NCBI GenBank assembly: GCA_013297925.1
Contig: JAAFJC010000028.1
Location: 1 to 40,088, forward strand
DNA: 40,088 nucleotides
Source of the DNA: Comamonadaceae bacterium
GTDB taxonomy: Bacteria; Pseudomonadota; Gammaproteobacteria; Burkholderiales; Burkholderiaceae_C
Direction: 5' to 3'
In this document: piece by piece, positions 1-11,113 of the stretch
Position numbering within the stretch: position 1 is the stretch's first letter
Layout: every line of letters starts with the position of its first letter
Notes under the pieces: model-generated
Database searches by the model: none
Told to the model about the DNA's origin: nothing
What the model saw: only the letters and a program-made list of their open reading frames with translations
Translations under genes and position numbers: made by a program

Positions 1-1153
1 ACTCATTCACCGAGCAGCCTTCGCGGATGAGGCCATCCCAAGGCAGGTTCATCGCCTTCGAAGGCGCAGTTGTGATGCTGCTGAGCCAGTCAAGCGGTTG
101 GGAGAGATGGCCCATTTGCACGCCTAGTGCGTAGCTGGCTAAAGGGTTGTAGCTGCCGTAGGGGTAAAAGCCGTCTGCGACGTTGTCTGTGGCGATTGAG
201 CAGCTCACGCCGAGCTCGCGGGCTTCGCGCAGGCGGGTGAGGCCGCGCTCAACGGGGGTACGGTTCCATGCGCCTTGCAAGTACAAGTTTGTGGCGGGCA
301 GGGCGACGAGGTGGATGCCGGCTTTGGCGCAGAGCTTGAGCGTGGCAATGGCATCTTCATCGCTTTGCATGGCAAGCGAGCAGGCGTGGCCGCAGGTGAC
401 TCGGCCTTGCCAATTGTTTTTGATCGTGAGCTCGGCAATGGCTTTGAGGCCGCGTGCATCGGCGTCCAAACCTTCATCAACGTGGAAATCCAGATTGAGC
501 TGGTTTTTGATGGCGAGATCGAAGACGCGCTGGAGTTTGTCGTAGATGCGTTCGTTGCGATAGACGAAAGCGCCGAGCAGGGCGGCTTCGCCGCTTTTTT
601 GATCGCAGGTGAGATTGGCTGTGGCGACTTCGAGCGCCAAATCTTCGCCGTTGAAAGCATCGTCAAAATAATCCAGCGGCGTGAGGCTCGCGCATTGCAT
701 GGTGAGCTTGCCGCGCCATTGATCGCGCAGTTTTTCAAATACGGCCAGCGATTTGGGTGCATCCTTGTTCATCCAATCCAGATGCGTGCGCAGGGCTCTA
801 GTGCCGTGGCCATAGGCTTCCTGCAAAGCCCTTTCCATACGCGCCTGAATCTGCTCCGCGCTCCAACCATCGCGGTGCTTGGCCATGCGATCAATCGCGG
901 CAAACAGATCGCCTTCGGCTGCGCCGACTTCATCCACCACGAAGGTTTTGTCGATGTGCAGATGCAGATCGACGAAGGCGGGTAGGAGCATCTGCTTCTT
1001 ATCCGCTACTGAATCAATAGCGCTTCGCGCAGGTTTTATGCCGGCGATCTGGCTATTTTCTATATAAATATCAAAAAAAACGGAGTCTGAGGCAAAGCCA
1101 CGCACACTCTGCGGAATCTGGATGCCTAGAAGCTCGTTCATCAGCCCAGCCAT
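1..1153 (-). CDS. CodA-like cytosine/creatinine deaminase-type amidohydrolase, C-terminus cut by window edge
   Basis: About 384 residues of a metal-dependent amidohydrolase are visible; the reading frame stays open to base 1, so the C-terminus (roughly 30-50 residues by comparison with CodA) is missing. Visible metal-site motifs in order are VDLHLHID (HxH), FHVDEGLDADARG, GHACSLA and TDNVADGFYPYG, the same layout as E. coli CodA (HIHLD, HCDE, late aspartate before WYPLG). The family deaminates cytosine, creatinine, isoguanine and related rings; the exact substrate cannot be told. The ATG at 1153 directly abuts the TAA of the upstream permease in the same frame; an alternative ATG lies at 1141. 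It is the last visible gene of a creatininase-ATPase-permease-deaminase operon, which suggests that its substrate is imported by that transporter. A copy of the 49-bp repeat overlaps residues about 34-50. Confidence 0.8.
   Translation of the reverse strand, partial: MAGLMNELLGIQIPQSVRGFASDSVFFDIYIENSQIAGIKPARSAIDSVADKKQMLLPAFVDLHLHIDKTFVVDEVGAAEGDLFAAIDRMAKHRDGWSAEQIQARMERALQEAYGHGTRALRTHLDWMNKDAPKSLAVFEKLRDQWRGKLTMQCASLTPLDYFDDAFNGEDLALEVATANLTCDQKSGEAALLGAFVYRNERIYDKLQRVFDLAIKNQLNLDFHVDEGLDADARGLKAIAELTIKNNWQGRVTCGHACSLAMQSDEDAIATLKLCAKAGIHLVALPATNLYLQGAWNRTPVERGLTRLREARELGVSCSIATDNVADGFYPYGSYNPLASYALGVQMGHLSQPLDWLSSITTAPSKAMNLPWDGLIREGCSVNE
1005..1053 (+). repeat. 49-bp dispersed element, copy 1 (inside deaminase gene, antisense)
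   Basis: The copy begins GCTACTGAATCAATAGC, continues with CGCGCA and contains TATGCCGGCGATCTGGC. It has the same length and spacing as the copies at 22746 and 36876. It lies on the strand opposite to the gene, so it is read in reverse in the protein, in the linker between the N-terminal sandwich strands and the first metal motif. Confidence 0.75.
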
Positions 1154-1990
1154 TTAACGTGAGGCCTTCACTTCGCTCTCATGCCATTTGCCGAGCACGA
1201 GTTTGGAGACGAGATTAAAGATCAAAAAAATCATCACGCCCGTGAGCGAAACGAGCACGAGGGCCGCAAACATTTTGGGAATCTCGGTGCGAAAGCTCGC
1301 TTCCAAAATGCGAGAAGCTAGGCCCGTTTGCTTGCCTGCTGCGCCAGCGGTGAACTCCGCAACTACTGCACCGATCAAGCTGAGGCCTCCCGCGATTTTT
1401 AAACCTGCGATGAAGTAAGGCATGGCTGATGGAATGAGCAGATGCCGCAGGGTTTGCCAAGGTGAGGCGCGATAGAGCGTGAAGAGATCGCGCAAATTGT
1501 GATCTGCGCTGCGCAGGCCGATCACGGTGTTGGAGAGAATGGGAAAGAAAGCCACGATCCATGCGCAGAGCAAGAGGGCGGCCATGGTGCTGTCGATGAA
1601 GATCAAGATCAAAGGCGCAATCGCCACAATCGGCGTGACTTGCAGCACGATGGCAAAGGGGAAGAGGCTGGCTTCGACCCATTTGTTAAGTGCAAACAAA
1701 GTAGCCAAAATAACGCCGCCTGCCACTGCCAAAAATAGCGCGCCAAACGTGACCTTCATCGTGAACCACCAGCTTTGCATGAGCGAGCCGAGGTTGTCCC
1801 AAAGAGTGACCATCACGAGTGTGGGCGCAGGGAGGATGTATTGCGGAATATTGTTGATGCGTACGATGGCTTCCCAACCCACCAACGCAGCTGCGAACAC
1901 AATAAAAGGCAGTATTTTTAAGAAAAATGTGCCGTTCGCCGGCATAGAATCTGCGCGAGACGCTACTGATTTAATAGTATCTTCAGACAT
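1154..1990 (-). CDS. ABC transporter permease (SsuC/ThiX/TauC type), system A
   Basis: This 278-residue integral membrane protein has about six hydrophobic segments. The cytoplasmic coupling (EAA) loop is seen around residues 185-205 (ASPWQTLRHLLIPSAMPYF), which contacts the ATPase. Proteins of this type import small organic nitrogen or sulfur compounds, including pyrimidine precursors, nitrate, taurine and alkanesulfonates. Its ATG lies 8 bp inside the end of the ATPase gene and its stop abuts the deaminase start, so translation is probably coupled. No periplasmic binding protein is encoded next to it; the orphan binding protein at 19002-20075 is a candidate partner (inference). The first 25 or so residues are unusually polar and are largely encoded by a 49-bp repeat copy, so the N-terminal extension may be an acquired insertion. 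Confidence 0.85.
   Translation of the reverse strand: MSEDTIKSVASRADSMPANGTFFLKILPFIVFAAALVGWEAIVRINNIPQYILPAPTLVMVTLWDNLGSLMQSWWFTMKVTFGALFLAVAGGVILATLFALNKWVEASLFPFAIVLQVTPIVAIAPLILIFIDSTMAALLLCAWIVAFFPILSNTVIGLRSADHNLRDLFTLYRASPWQTLRHLLIPSAMPYFIAGLKIAGGLSLIGAVVAEFTAGAAGKQTGLASRILEASFRTEIPKMFAALVLVSLTGVMIFLIFNLVSKLVLGKWHESEVKASR
1930..1978 (-). repeat. 49-bp dispersed element, copy 2 (sense, in permease N-terminus)
   Basis: Read on the minus strand the copy runs ACTATTAAATCAGTAGC, then CTCGCGCAG, then TATGCCGGCGAACGGC, matching copy 1 over the same 17+32 layout. It encodes TIKSVASRADSMPANG near the start of the permease. Its frame is the same as that of the dsbD copy. Confidence 0.75.
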
Positions 1991-2744
1991 GATGCTCTCC
2001 AGCTTTTTGCAGCTCTTGCGAGACTTTCACGCACAGTTGCGCATAGCGCTCGGTGTTGCGGAAGGCATCTGAGCGCGGATAGGGCTCATCAATCGCGATA
2101 TCGGCAATCACCCGGCCAGGGCGCGCGGCCATGATGATGATGCGATTGGAGAGATAGACGCTTTCATACACGCTGTGCGTGACGAACACGGTGGTGAATT
2201 GCTTGGCATGCCAGAGTGCGAGCGTGTCGTTATTGAGCTTAAAGCGCGTCATCTCATCGAGCGCGGCAAAGGGCTCATCCATCAGCAAGAGGCGCGGCTC
2301 GGTGACCATGGCTCGCGCAATCGAGACGCGCATTTTCATCCCGCCGGAGAGTTCGCGGGGATAGACGTGAGCGAATTGCGCGAGGCCGACTTTGGCCAAG
2401 GCATCTTCCACCTGTCGGCGAGCCTGTTCGCGGCTCAAGCCTTTCAGGCGCAGCGGCAGCCACACGTTGTCAAACACCACCGCCCAAGGCATGAGCGTGG
2501 GCTCCTGGAAGACGAAGGAAATTTCTTTCGAGTGATCTTTGGAGGGATCGCTCCAAGCGATCTGCCCGGAAGACAGCGGCAGTAACCCCGCCATCATCTT
2601 GAGCGCTGTGCTCTTGCCGCAGCCCGAAGGCCCGAGCAGGCTGACGAACTGATGCTCGCCAATAGCGAGATCCACATCTTGCAGCGCCAGTGTGCCGTTG
2701 TCGTAGCGCTTGACGACTTTTTGGAGTTCTAAAAGGGTGCTCAT
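1983..2744 (-). CDS. ABC transporter ATP-binding protein, system A
   Basis: This 253-residue ATPase has a Walker A motif GPSGCGKST near residue 38, Q-loop FVFQEPTLMPW, signature LSGGMKMR, Walker B LLLMDEPFAALD and switch histidine VFVTHSVYESVYL. This pattern is typical of the SsuB/TauB/ThiZ group that energises NMT1-type importers. The start codon overlaps the creatininase stop by 4 bp and the stop overlaps the permease start by 8 bp, so the genes form one translationally coupled unit. Its transcription probably starts in the divergent region that carries the RutR-type operator at 3678-3691. The substrate is unknown; neighbouring amidase and deaminase genes point to a cyclic nitrogen compound. 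Confidence 0.93.
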   Translation of the reverse strand: MSTLLELQKVVKRYDNGTLALQDVDLAIGEHQFVSLLGPSGCGKSTALKMMAGLLPLSSGQIAWSDPSKDHSKEISFVFQEPTLMPWAVVFDNVWLPLRLKGLSREQARRQVEDALAKVGLAQFAHVYPRELSGGMKMRVSIARAMVTEPRLLLMDEPFAALDEMTRFKLNNDTLALWHAKQFTTVFVTHSVYESVYLSNRIIIMAARPGRVIADIAIDEPYPRSDAFRNTERYAQLCVKVSQELQKAGEHHV

Positions 2745-3571
2745 TCTGGGATGGTGGGCTTGGCAACAAGTGTGTTCATGCGCAATGAGCTGATCTCTTG
2801 CAAAAGCTGAGCCAGCTTTTTGGCCGATGCGTTGATCACAGCATGACCTTTTTCGGCGGTGGCTATTGCAGCATTGCCGCAGGCGCCAAAAGCGTTGTAA
2901 TCTTGTATTTGCCAGCCCATTTTGGCGCTTACGCTGTTGCCGAGAATTGGGTATCTCTCCGAGCGCGCTTGCGAGCTGCTTTTGAAATCGCGGGCTTGCT
3001 TCATATCCACCGTGTGCGGCGCAAGAGCGAGCATCATCGAGGTTTCCATATCACCGCCGTGGATGCCAAAGCGGTGCTCCTCGGGCGTGAAGAGTGCATT
3101 GATCTCATCGCCCAGCGGCAGGGTGAACCAATTGGTTGAGAACACCAGCATATCCAAGCGCACGCGCAGATCACGCGCCACGATGTCCATCACGCTGATT
3201 TGCCCGCCGTGCGAATTGAGCAGCACCAGCTTTTTGATGCCCGCGCGATGCACGGATTCGCCAATCTCCGTCCACAGCGCGATCAGCGTTTCGGCCTTCA
3301 AAGTGAGCGTGCCGGGGAAGCGCTGATGCTCATTGCTTTTGCCGACTTGCTGCGTGGGCAAGAAGAGAGCGCGTGTCTTGCCCAGATGCGGCAGCGTGGC
3401 AGCGATCACGCCGTTCACCAAAGCGGTGTCTACCGAGGTTGGCAAATGCGGGCCGTGTTGCTCAATGGCTGCAACCGGCAGCACGGCCACAACATCGTCT
3501 GCGCCTTGGCTGGCTATTTGGGCAAATTGGCGGGTGGTGAGCTCGGCCCACCAATAAGAAGTTAATTTCAT
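2741..3571 (-). CDS. Creatininase-family amidohydrolase
   Basis: This 276-residue protein shows the family metal and catalytic signatures: IEQHGPHLPTSVD (Glu, His and Asp ligands, residues about 37-49), LLNSHGGQ (about 118-125) and GIHGGDMETSMM (His and Glu, about 172-183). Creatininase opens the ring of creatinine to creatine; relatives hydrolyse formamides in riboflavin biosynthesis or act in mycofactocin maturation, so the exact reaction is not fixed by sequence. It is the first gene of a tight operon with an ABC importer and a CodA-like deaminase, and is divergent from the pyrimidine pathway. The most economical reading is that it opens or trims a cyclic amide delivered by the importer. 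The 160-bp divergent region ahead of it holds a RutR-type palindrome. Confidence 0.85.
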   Translation of the reverse strand: MKLTSYWWAELTTRQFAQIASQGADDVVAVLPVAAIEQHGPHLPTSVDTALVNGVIAATLPHLGKTRALFLPTQQVGKSNEHQRFPGTLTLKAETLIALWTEIGESVHRAGIKKLVLLNSHGGQISVMDIVARDLRVRLDMLVFSTNWFTLPLGDEINALFTPEEHRFGIHGGDMETSMMLALAPHTVDMKQARDFKSSSQARSERYPILGNSVSAKMGWQIQDYNAFGACGNAAIATAEKGHAVINASAKKLAQLLQEISSLRMNTLVAKPTIPE

Positions 3572-3677
3572 AAGCAGATGTTAATCGGAAAGTACGCGCG
3601 TTCCCAGCGCCAAGCTTAAGCCCGGATAAACCCTGTTGGCAAGTTGGCCTGAGTATTGCTAGCATGAAGCTGAAACT

Positions 3678-3691
3678 TGACCAAATGGTCA
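3678..3691. promoter_or_regulatory. RutR-type operator in the creatininase/preT divergent promoter region
   Basis: TGACCAAATGGTCA is a palindrome with perfect 6-bp arms and a 2-bp centre, preceded by a further T. It equals the core of the published E. coli RutR site (TTGACCANNTGGTCAA). It lies 45-58 bp ahead of the preT ATG and about 107 bp ahead of the creatininase ATG, so one site could control both directions. Uracil releases RutR from DNA in E. coli; that the same holds here is inference. No convincing -35/-10 pair was identified. Confidence 0.85.
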
Positions 3692-3735
3692 GATTTATGC
3701 AGCCAACCCTTCACACCCTTGTAGGAGCTAGCCAC

Positions 3736-5088
3736 ATGTCGATCCAGACTGCACCCGATATCAAAGCAGCTCGCCTGCCCGCAGCGGAGTATGCCAAGCG
3801 CTTCGGCGATGCCACGCCGCCTTTGACCGCCTCGCAAGCCTTGCTGGAAGCCGAGCGCTGCTTGTACTGTTACGACGCGCCTTGCGCCACGGCCTGCCCC
3901 ACGAGCATTGATGTGCCATCCTTCATCAAGCGCATCGCCGACGGCAACTTGCGCGGCTCGGCGCGCACCATTTTGGAATCGAATCCGCTGGGCGGGATGT
4001 GCGCTCGCGTTTGCCCCACCGAGAATTTGTGCGAAGCCGTGTGCGTGCGCACCACGCAGGAAGACAAGCCGGTGGCCATTGGCCGCTTGCAGCGCTATGC
4101 GGTCGATGCGTTGATGGAGAGCAAGCAGCCGCAGATATTTACGCGCGCCAAGCCAACGGGTCAAAAGATTGCGGTGGTCGGCGCGGGGCCAGCGGGTTTG
4201 GCCTGCGCTTACACACTGGCCAAAGAAGGCCATGATGTGGTGATCTTCGATGCGCGCCCCAAGCCCGGTGGGCTCAATGAATACGGCCTGGCCAGCTACA
4301 AAACCCCGGATGATTTTGCGCAGCGCGAGGTGAAGTGGCTGCTGGAAATTGGCGGCATTGAGATCCGCTATAACTGGAAACTGGAAAGCTCGGAGCAGAT
4401 CACCAGCCTGCGCAAAGATTTCCATGCGCTGTTTTTGGGCATGGGTTTGTCCAGCACGCACCAGCTTGGCGTGCCCGGTGAAGATTTGCAAGGCGTGCAA
4501 GATGCTGTGGACTTTATTGCCGCACTGCGGCAGACGAAAGATTTGGCCACACTGCCTGTAGGCCGCCGTGTGGTGGTGGTCGGCGGCGGTATGACGGCGG
4601 TGGATGCTGCGGTGCAATCCAAATTGCTCGGCGCAGAAAGCGTGCACATGGTGTATCGGCGTGGCGCTTCCACGATGACGGCTTCCAAAGACGAGCAAGA
4701 GTGGGCGCAAACCAATGGCGTGGTGATCTCGCATTGGCTCGCGCCGGTGGAAGTGATCGGTGCAAATGGCCATGCGACGGGCGTGAAATTCGCTCAGCAA
4801 AAATTGGTGGATGGCAAGCTCGTGCCCACGGGTGAGACGCAAATGATCGAGGCGGATATGGTGCTCAAAGCCATCGGCCAAACACTGGGTAACCCCGTGC
4901 TGGCGCAGGCGGGCTTCAAGCTGGAAGGCGGCCGAATGACGACAGATGCCGCAGGCGCGACCAGCATGCCCGGCATTTGGGCAGGCGGCGATTGCCGTGC
5001 AGGCGGGCTTGACTTAACAGTCGAAGCGGTGGAGCATGGCAAACAGTCTGCCAAAGCGATCCATGCCTATCTCAGTAGCCTCAAGTAA
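3736..5088 (+). CDS. preT: NAD-dependent dihydropyrimidine dehydrogenase, electron-input subunit PreT
   Basis: This 450-residue flavo-iron-sulfur subunit passes electrons between NAD(H) and the PreA subunit that reduces uracil and thymine. The N-terminal cluster cysteines are CLYCYDAPCATACP (C42, C45, C50, C54) with a second set in GGMCARVCPTENLCEAVC. The FAD site is VVGAGPAGLACAYTL and the nucleotide site VVVVGGGMTAVDAA, followed by YRRG. The open frame extends upstream to 3664, but ATG 3736 is preferred: it follows GGAG with good spacing (gtaggagctagccac), and the longer form would place the RutR operator inside the coding region. It is 14 bp ahead of preA and heads a four-gene catabolic operon. 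It resembles the small subunit of glutamate synthase, but the partner gene settles the assignment. Confidence 0.94.
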   Translation: MSIQTAPDIKAARLPAAEYAKRFGDATPPLTASQALLEAERCLYCYDAPCATACPTSIDVPSFIKRIADGNLRGSARTILESNPLGGMCARVCPTENLCEAVCVRTTQEDKPVAIGRLQRYAVDALMESKQPQIFTRAKPTGQKIAVVGAGPAGLACAYTLAKEGHDVVIFDARPKPGGLNEYGLASYKTPDDFAQREVKWLLEIGGIEIRYNWKLESSEQITSLRKDFHALFLGMGLSSTHQLGVPGEDLQGVQDAVDFIAALRQTKDLATLPVGRRVVVVGGGMTAVDAAVQSKLLGAESVHMVYRRGASTMTASKDEQEWAQTNGVVISHWLAPVEVIGANGHATGVKFAQQKLVDGKLVPTGETQMIEADMVLKAIGQTLGNPVLAQAGFKLEGGRMTTDAAGATSMPGIWAGGDCRAGGLDLTVEAVEHGKQSAKAIHAYLSSLK

Positions 5089-5102
5089 ACGGAGCAAGCA
5101 CC

Positions 5103-7915
<2,813 letters not shown>

Positions 7916-7935
7916 ATTTTCTTTGGAGTACCGTC

Positions 7936-9204
7936 ATGAGCACTGCAACACTGGAAAAGGTCGATGTGGATAGTCTGCGCATCAATGGTGATCGCCTCTG
8001 GGCATCGCTCATGGAGCTGGCAAAAATCGGCGCAACGCCCAAGGGCGGTGTCTGCCGTCTCACGCTCACTGATCTGGATAAGCAAGGCCGTGATTTGGTC
8101 ACGCGCTGGGCGCGCGAGGCGGGCATGAGCGTGGTGATTGACAAAATTGGTAATGGCTTCATGCGCCGCGCTGGGCGCAACAATAGCCTGCCGCCGATCA
8201 TGACGGGCAGCCATATCGATACCCAGCCCACCGGCGGAAAGTTTGATGGCAACTACGGCGTGCTCGCTGGTATTGAAGTGGTGCGCACTTTGAATGATCT
8301 GGGCATCGAGACGGAAGCGCCGATTGAAGTGGCGTTCTGGACGAATGAAGAAGGCTCGCGCTTCGTGCCGGTGATGATGGGCTCGGGCGTGTTTGCCAAA
8401 GCCTTCACTCTGGAGCATGCTTATGCCGCGAAAGACACCGAAGGCAAATCAGTGAAAGAGGAGCTGGCGCGCATCGGCTATATCGGCGATCAAGAGCCGG
8501 GCGATCATCCGATTGGCGCGTATTTTGAAACGCATATCGAGCAAGGCCCGGTGCTGGAAGATAACGATGTGACGATTGGCGTGGTGCAAGGCGTGCTGGG
8601 CATTCGCTGGTTTGACTGCACCGTCACCGGCATGGAGGCGCATGCCGGCCCCACACCGATGGCGCTGCGCAAAGATGCTCTGCAAGTGGCCACGCATTTG
8701 ATGCAAGAGGTGGTGGCTTCTGCGCTGCGCCATGCGCCGCATGGGCGCGGCACGGTGGGCATGGTGCAGGTGTTCCCCAACAGCCGCAATGTGATCCCAG
8801 GCCGCGTCAAATTCTCGATGGATTTGCGCAACAGCACGGATGCACTGGTCGATCAAATGGTGACTGAGGTGAAGGCTTATGCCGACAAGCTCAGCAAAGA
8901 GACGGGCTTGTCGATTCAGATTGAAATGGTGTCGAGCTACTCCGCGATTGGCTTCCATTCCGATTGCATTGATGCTGTGGCACGCTCTGCAAAGAAACTG
9001 GGGTATTCAAATATGCCGGTCGTCTCAGGCGCAGGCCATGATGCTGTGTACATGGCCAAGCTGGCATCAAGCGGCATGATCTTCATCCCCTGCAAAGATG
9101 GCATCAGCCACAACGAAATTGAAGATGCTAAGCCCGAGCACATCACGGCGGGCTGCAATGTGCTCTTGCATGCGATGCTTGAGCGTGCGGGCGTGGTGAG
9201 TTAG
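7936..9204 (+). CDS. N-carbamoyl-beta-alanine amidohydrolase (beta-ureidopropionase), M20 family
   Basis: This 422-residue zinc-dependent hydrolase of the HyuC/AllC/PydC group releases ammonia and CO2 from N-carbamoyl-beta-alanine, giving beta-alanine. Metal ligands lie in GSHIDTQPTGGKFDGNYG (His, Asp), FWTNEEGSRF (Glu-Glu), ETHIEQGPVLE (His) and VSGAGHDAVYMA (His). The dimerisation lid occupies roughly residues 215-330. It is the last gene of the operon; the final downstream structure is a REP-like palindrome shared with the convergent regulator gene. Allantoate amidohydrolase and L-carbamoylase share these motifs, so the assignment rests partly on gene context. Confidence 0.92.
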   Translation: MSTATLEKVDVDSLRINGDRLWASLMELAKIGATPKGGVCRLTLTDLDKQGRDLVTRWAREAGMSVVIDKIGNGFMRRAGRNNSLPPIMTGSHIDTQPTGGKFDGNYGVLAGIEVVRTLNDLGIETEAPIEVAFWTNEEGSRFVPVMMGSGVFAKAFTLEHAYAAKDTEGKSVKEELARIGYIGDQEPGDHPIGAYFETHIEQGPVLEDNDVTIGVVQGVLGIRWFDCTVTGMEAHAGPTPMALRKDALQVATHLMQEVVASALRHAPHGRGTVGMVQVFPNSRNVIPGRVKFSMDLRNSTDALVDQMVTEVKAYADKLSKETGLSIQIEMVSSYSAIGFHSDCIDAVARSAKKLGYSNMPVVSGAGHDAVYMAKLASSGMIFIPCKDGISHNEIEDAKPEHITAGCNVLLHAMLERAGVVS

Positions 9205-9228
9205 TTGCAATAACGTTAATTTCTTTTT

Positions 9229-9288
9229 CCGTTCGGGTTGAGCTTGTCGAAGCCCTTGTGAGCCCTTCGACAAGCTCAGGGCGAACGG
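9229..9288. repeat. REP-like palindrome, family A, copy 1
   Basis: Two arms of about 25 bp (CCGTTCGGGTTGAGCTTGTC... and ...GACAAGCTCAGGGCGAACGG) surround a short spacer. It sits between the convergent ends of the amidohydrolase and the RutR-like gene, so it may also terminate or protect both mRNAs. The same family recurs at 23841 and 35640. Confidence 0.85.
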
Positions 9289-9305
9289 AATCAGACGAAC
9301 ACAAA

Positions 9306-9941
9306 CTACTGAGATAAGCCGCAGCCACGCAAAATCAACGACACCACATGCTCGGTAGATCGAGCATGTGCCTTCGCACTCAAATTGTTGTGCCCAAGCA
9401 CAGCGCTCACCTGCACATCAAAGTCTGCGTAGGTTTGCGTAGCAGCCCAGATGGTGAAAAACAAATGCGTGGCATCGACTTGCGCCATGCGCCCTTGATC
9501 CATCCAGGCTTGCAGCACAGCCACCTTGGCTTTCACCAGCTTGCGCAGCTCGGTGGCGAGCAACTCTTTCACCAAAGGCGCACCATGCAGCAATTCATTG
9601 GCAAACACTTTGGAAGCATCCGGGCGCTGCTTAGAGAGCGCCATCTTGGCGCGGATGTATTGCTCAATCGCCGTGCGCGGATCGGCTTCTGAGTGGATGG
9701 CATCAGCGGGAGCGAGCCAGTCATTCAAAATCCTTGCCAACACAGCGCGATAAATCGCCTCTTTGCTGCCAAAGTAGTAATGCAGATTCGCCTTGGGCAA
9801 TTCGCTGGCTTGGGCAATCGCTGCCATCGTGGTGCCGGAGAAGCCGGCGCGTGCAAACATGGCCTCGGCTGCCGCCAAAATCACGCGCTCATTGCTTTGA
9901 CGAATCTGGCCTTGGCCAGCATCATCGGTTTGTTTTGTCAT
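9306..9941 (-). CDS. rutR: RutR-like TetR-family transcriptional regulator
   Basis: This 211-residue TetR regulator has an N-terminal helix-turn-helix (residues about 20-65, FSGTTMAAIAQASELPKANL then YYFGSKEAIY) and a RutR_C-like ligand domain. The segment HLFFTIWAATQTYADF closely resembles E. coli RutR (HLIFMIWASTQHYADF), and NDWLAPADAI resembles its LDIWLAP region. E. coli RutR senses uracil and binds TTGACCANNTGGTCAA; two matching palindromes occur in this window. The frame is open further upstream, but ATG 9941 is preferred: it follows a gaag ribosome site and starts just past the terminator. It is the last gene on the strand of ABC system B, whose promoter carries one operator, so read-through would give autoregulation (inference). 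Confidence 0.88.
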   Translation of the reverse strand: MTKQTDDAGQGQIRQSNERVILAAAEAMFARAGFSGTTMAAIAQASELPKANLHYYFGSKEAIYRAVLARILNDWLAPADAIHSEADPRTAIEQYIRAKMALSKQRPDASKVFANELLHGAPLVKELLATELRKLVKAKVAVLQAWMDQGRMAQVDATHLFFTIWAATQTYADFDVQVSAVLGHNNLSAKAHARSTEHVVSLILRGCGLSQ

Positions 9942-9950
9942 GGGCTCTTC

Positions 9951-9986
9951 AAGAAAAAAAGGCTTACTGCATCCCAGCAGCAAGCC
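9951..9986 (-). terminator. Intrinsic terminator after binding-protein gene of system B
   Basis: On the minus strand GGCTTGCTGC and GCAGTAAGCC form a 10-bp stem (one G-T pair) with a 6-nt loop, followed by seven Ts. It lies between the binding-protein stop and the rutR start, only about 10 bp before the rutR ATG, so rutR is either read through it or has a promoter within it. Confidence 0.82.
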
Positions 9987-10048
9987 CTTGTATTTTCGCA
10001 GGTGATGCTCAAACCGCAGGTCTGCAGCATCACCGGCTCTCTCAGGAT

Positions 10049-11056
10049 TTACTTCTGAGCGGCTTCCCAAACAGCGTGCGTGTAAGCCGCTTTGCCTGGA
10101 TCTTTCTTGATCACAGGGGAGCTGCCGGTAGCGCCCGTCATCAGCACCTTGACGGTACGCTCATAAGCGGCAGGCTCCAAGTAGCCCATCTTTGGCGAAT
10201 TGGCATTGCCGATGAGTTTGGCAATGTTTTCCATCTGGCGGGTTTGCACTTTCAGATTCGCGCTGCCCGATTTATCGGCGGCCACCACGATCTTTGCGGC
10301 CTCTGCTGGGTTCTTCACGGCTTCATTCCAGCCCTTGAGTGTGGCCTTCACGAATTTGCCCATGCGTGCGACGAAGGCCGGATCTTTCAAATTCGCTTCC
10401 AGCACATAGAGGCCGTCTTCCAGCGATGCCACGCCTTGCTCTTCATAGAAGAAAGTGATCAGATCGCTTTCTTTCACGCCCGCATCAATCACCTGCCAAT
10501 ATTCGTTGTAGATCATGGTGGAGATGCAAGCGGCTTGGTTTTGCAGCAGCGGATCCACGTTAAAGCCTTGCTTCAAGACTTTCACGTCTTTGGTGGTATC
10601 CAAACCGAGCTTGGCCATGTAGCTCATGAAGGGATACTCATTGCCACCAAACCACACGCCCAAAGTTTTGCCTTTGAGATCTTTCGGACCCGTCACGCCG
10701 CTTGATTTTTTGCAGGTGAGCATGAGGCCAGATTTGTTGAAAATCTGCGCCACGTTGACCAAGCCTGAGCCGGCTTCACGCGCGGCCAAAGCATCGGGCA
10801 TCCAGTTCACAGCGATATCGGCTTGCTTGCCCACGAGCGCTTGCACGGGGGAAATATCGGGGCCGCCTGGGCGGATCGTCACATCTAGGCCAGCCTCTTT
10901 GTAGTAGCCTTTGGCCGCAGCCACGTAGTAGCCAGCGAATTGGCTTTGCGCCACCCACTTGAGCTGCACCGTTACTTTTTCTTGCGCGCTCGCTGCCAAG
11001 GCACCGAGGCCGATGGCAGTGGCCAGCACAGTCTTCATCAATTTGGAACGAATCAT
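10049..11056 (-). CDS. ABC transporter substrate-binding protein, NMT1/THI5 family, system B
   Basis: This 335-residue periplasmic protein has a Sec signal (basic IRSKLMK, hydrophobic TVLATAIGLGAL, cleavage near ASA-QE). The mature N-terminus VQLKWVAQSQFAGYYVAAAK is the hallmark of the NMT1/THI5-like family, which binds pyrimidine-type ligands such as thiamine precursors and, in some branches, riboflavin or aromatic acids. Two tandem ATGs (11059, 11056) follow AAAGGAG; the second has the better spacing. It is the fourth gene of an operon with one ATPase and two permeases. The upstream RutR-type site and the neighbouring pathway suggest a pyrimidine or degradation-intermediate ligand (inference). 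Confidence 0.9.
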   Translation of the reverse strand: MIRSKLMKTVLATAIGLGALAASAQEKVTVQLKWVAQSQFAGYYVAAAKGYYKEAGLDVTIRPGGPDISPVQALVGKQADIAVNWMPDALAAREAGSGLVNVAQIFNKSGLMLTCKKSSGVTGPKDLKGKTLGVWFGGNEYPFMSYMAKLGLDTTKDVKVLKQGFNVDPLLQNQAACISTMIYNEYWQVIDAGVKESDLITFFYEEQGVASLEDGLYVLEANLKDPAFVARMGKFVKATLKGWNEAVKNPAEAAKIVVAADKSGSANLKVQTRQMENIAKLIGNANSPKMGYLEPAAYERTVKVLMTGATGSSPVIKKDPGKAAYTHAVWEAAQK

Positions 11057-11113
11057 CATCAAACTCCTTTTAGATTGAACAAACACACACAAAAAGCACC
11101 TCAAAATATCTCA

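Noticed and set aside
3126-3137. Palindrome AACCAATTGGTT resembling a RutR site
   Set aside because: It lies inside the creatininase coding region, where it encodes the ordinary NWF segment. It lacks the GACC/GGTC bases of the consensus and is far from any start.
3616-4881. 421-codon open frame antisense to preT
   Set aside because: It has no recognisable domain and lies fully opposite a gene with complete cofactor motifs. Long antisense frames are common in GC-biased coding DNA. The same applies to 6482-7393, 9734-10705, 12770-13633, 34772-35638 and 37891-38811.
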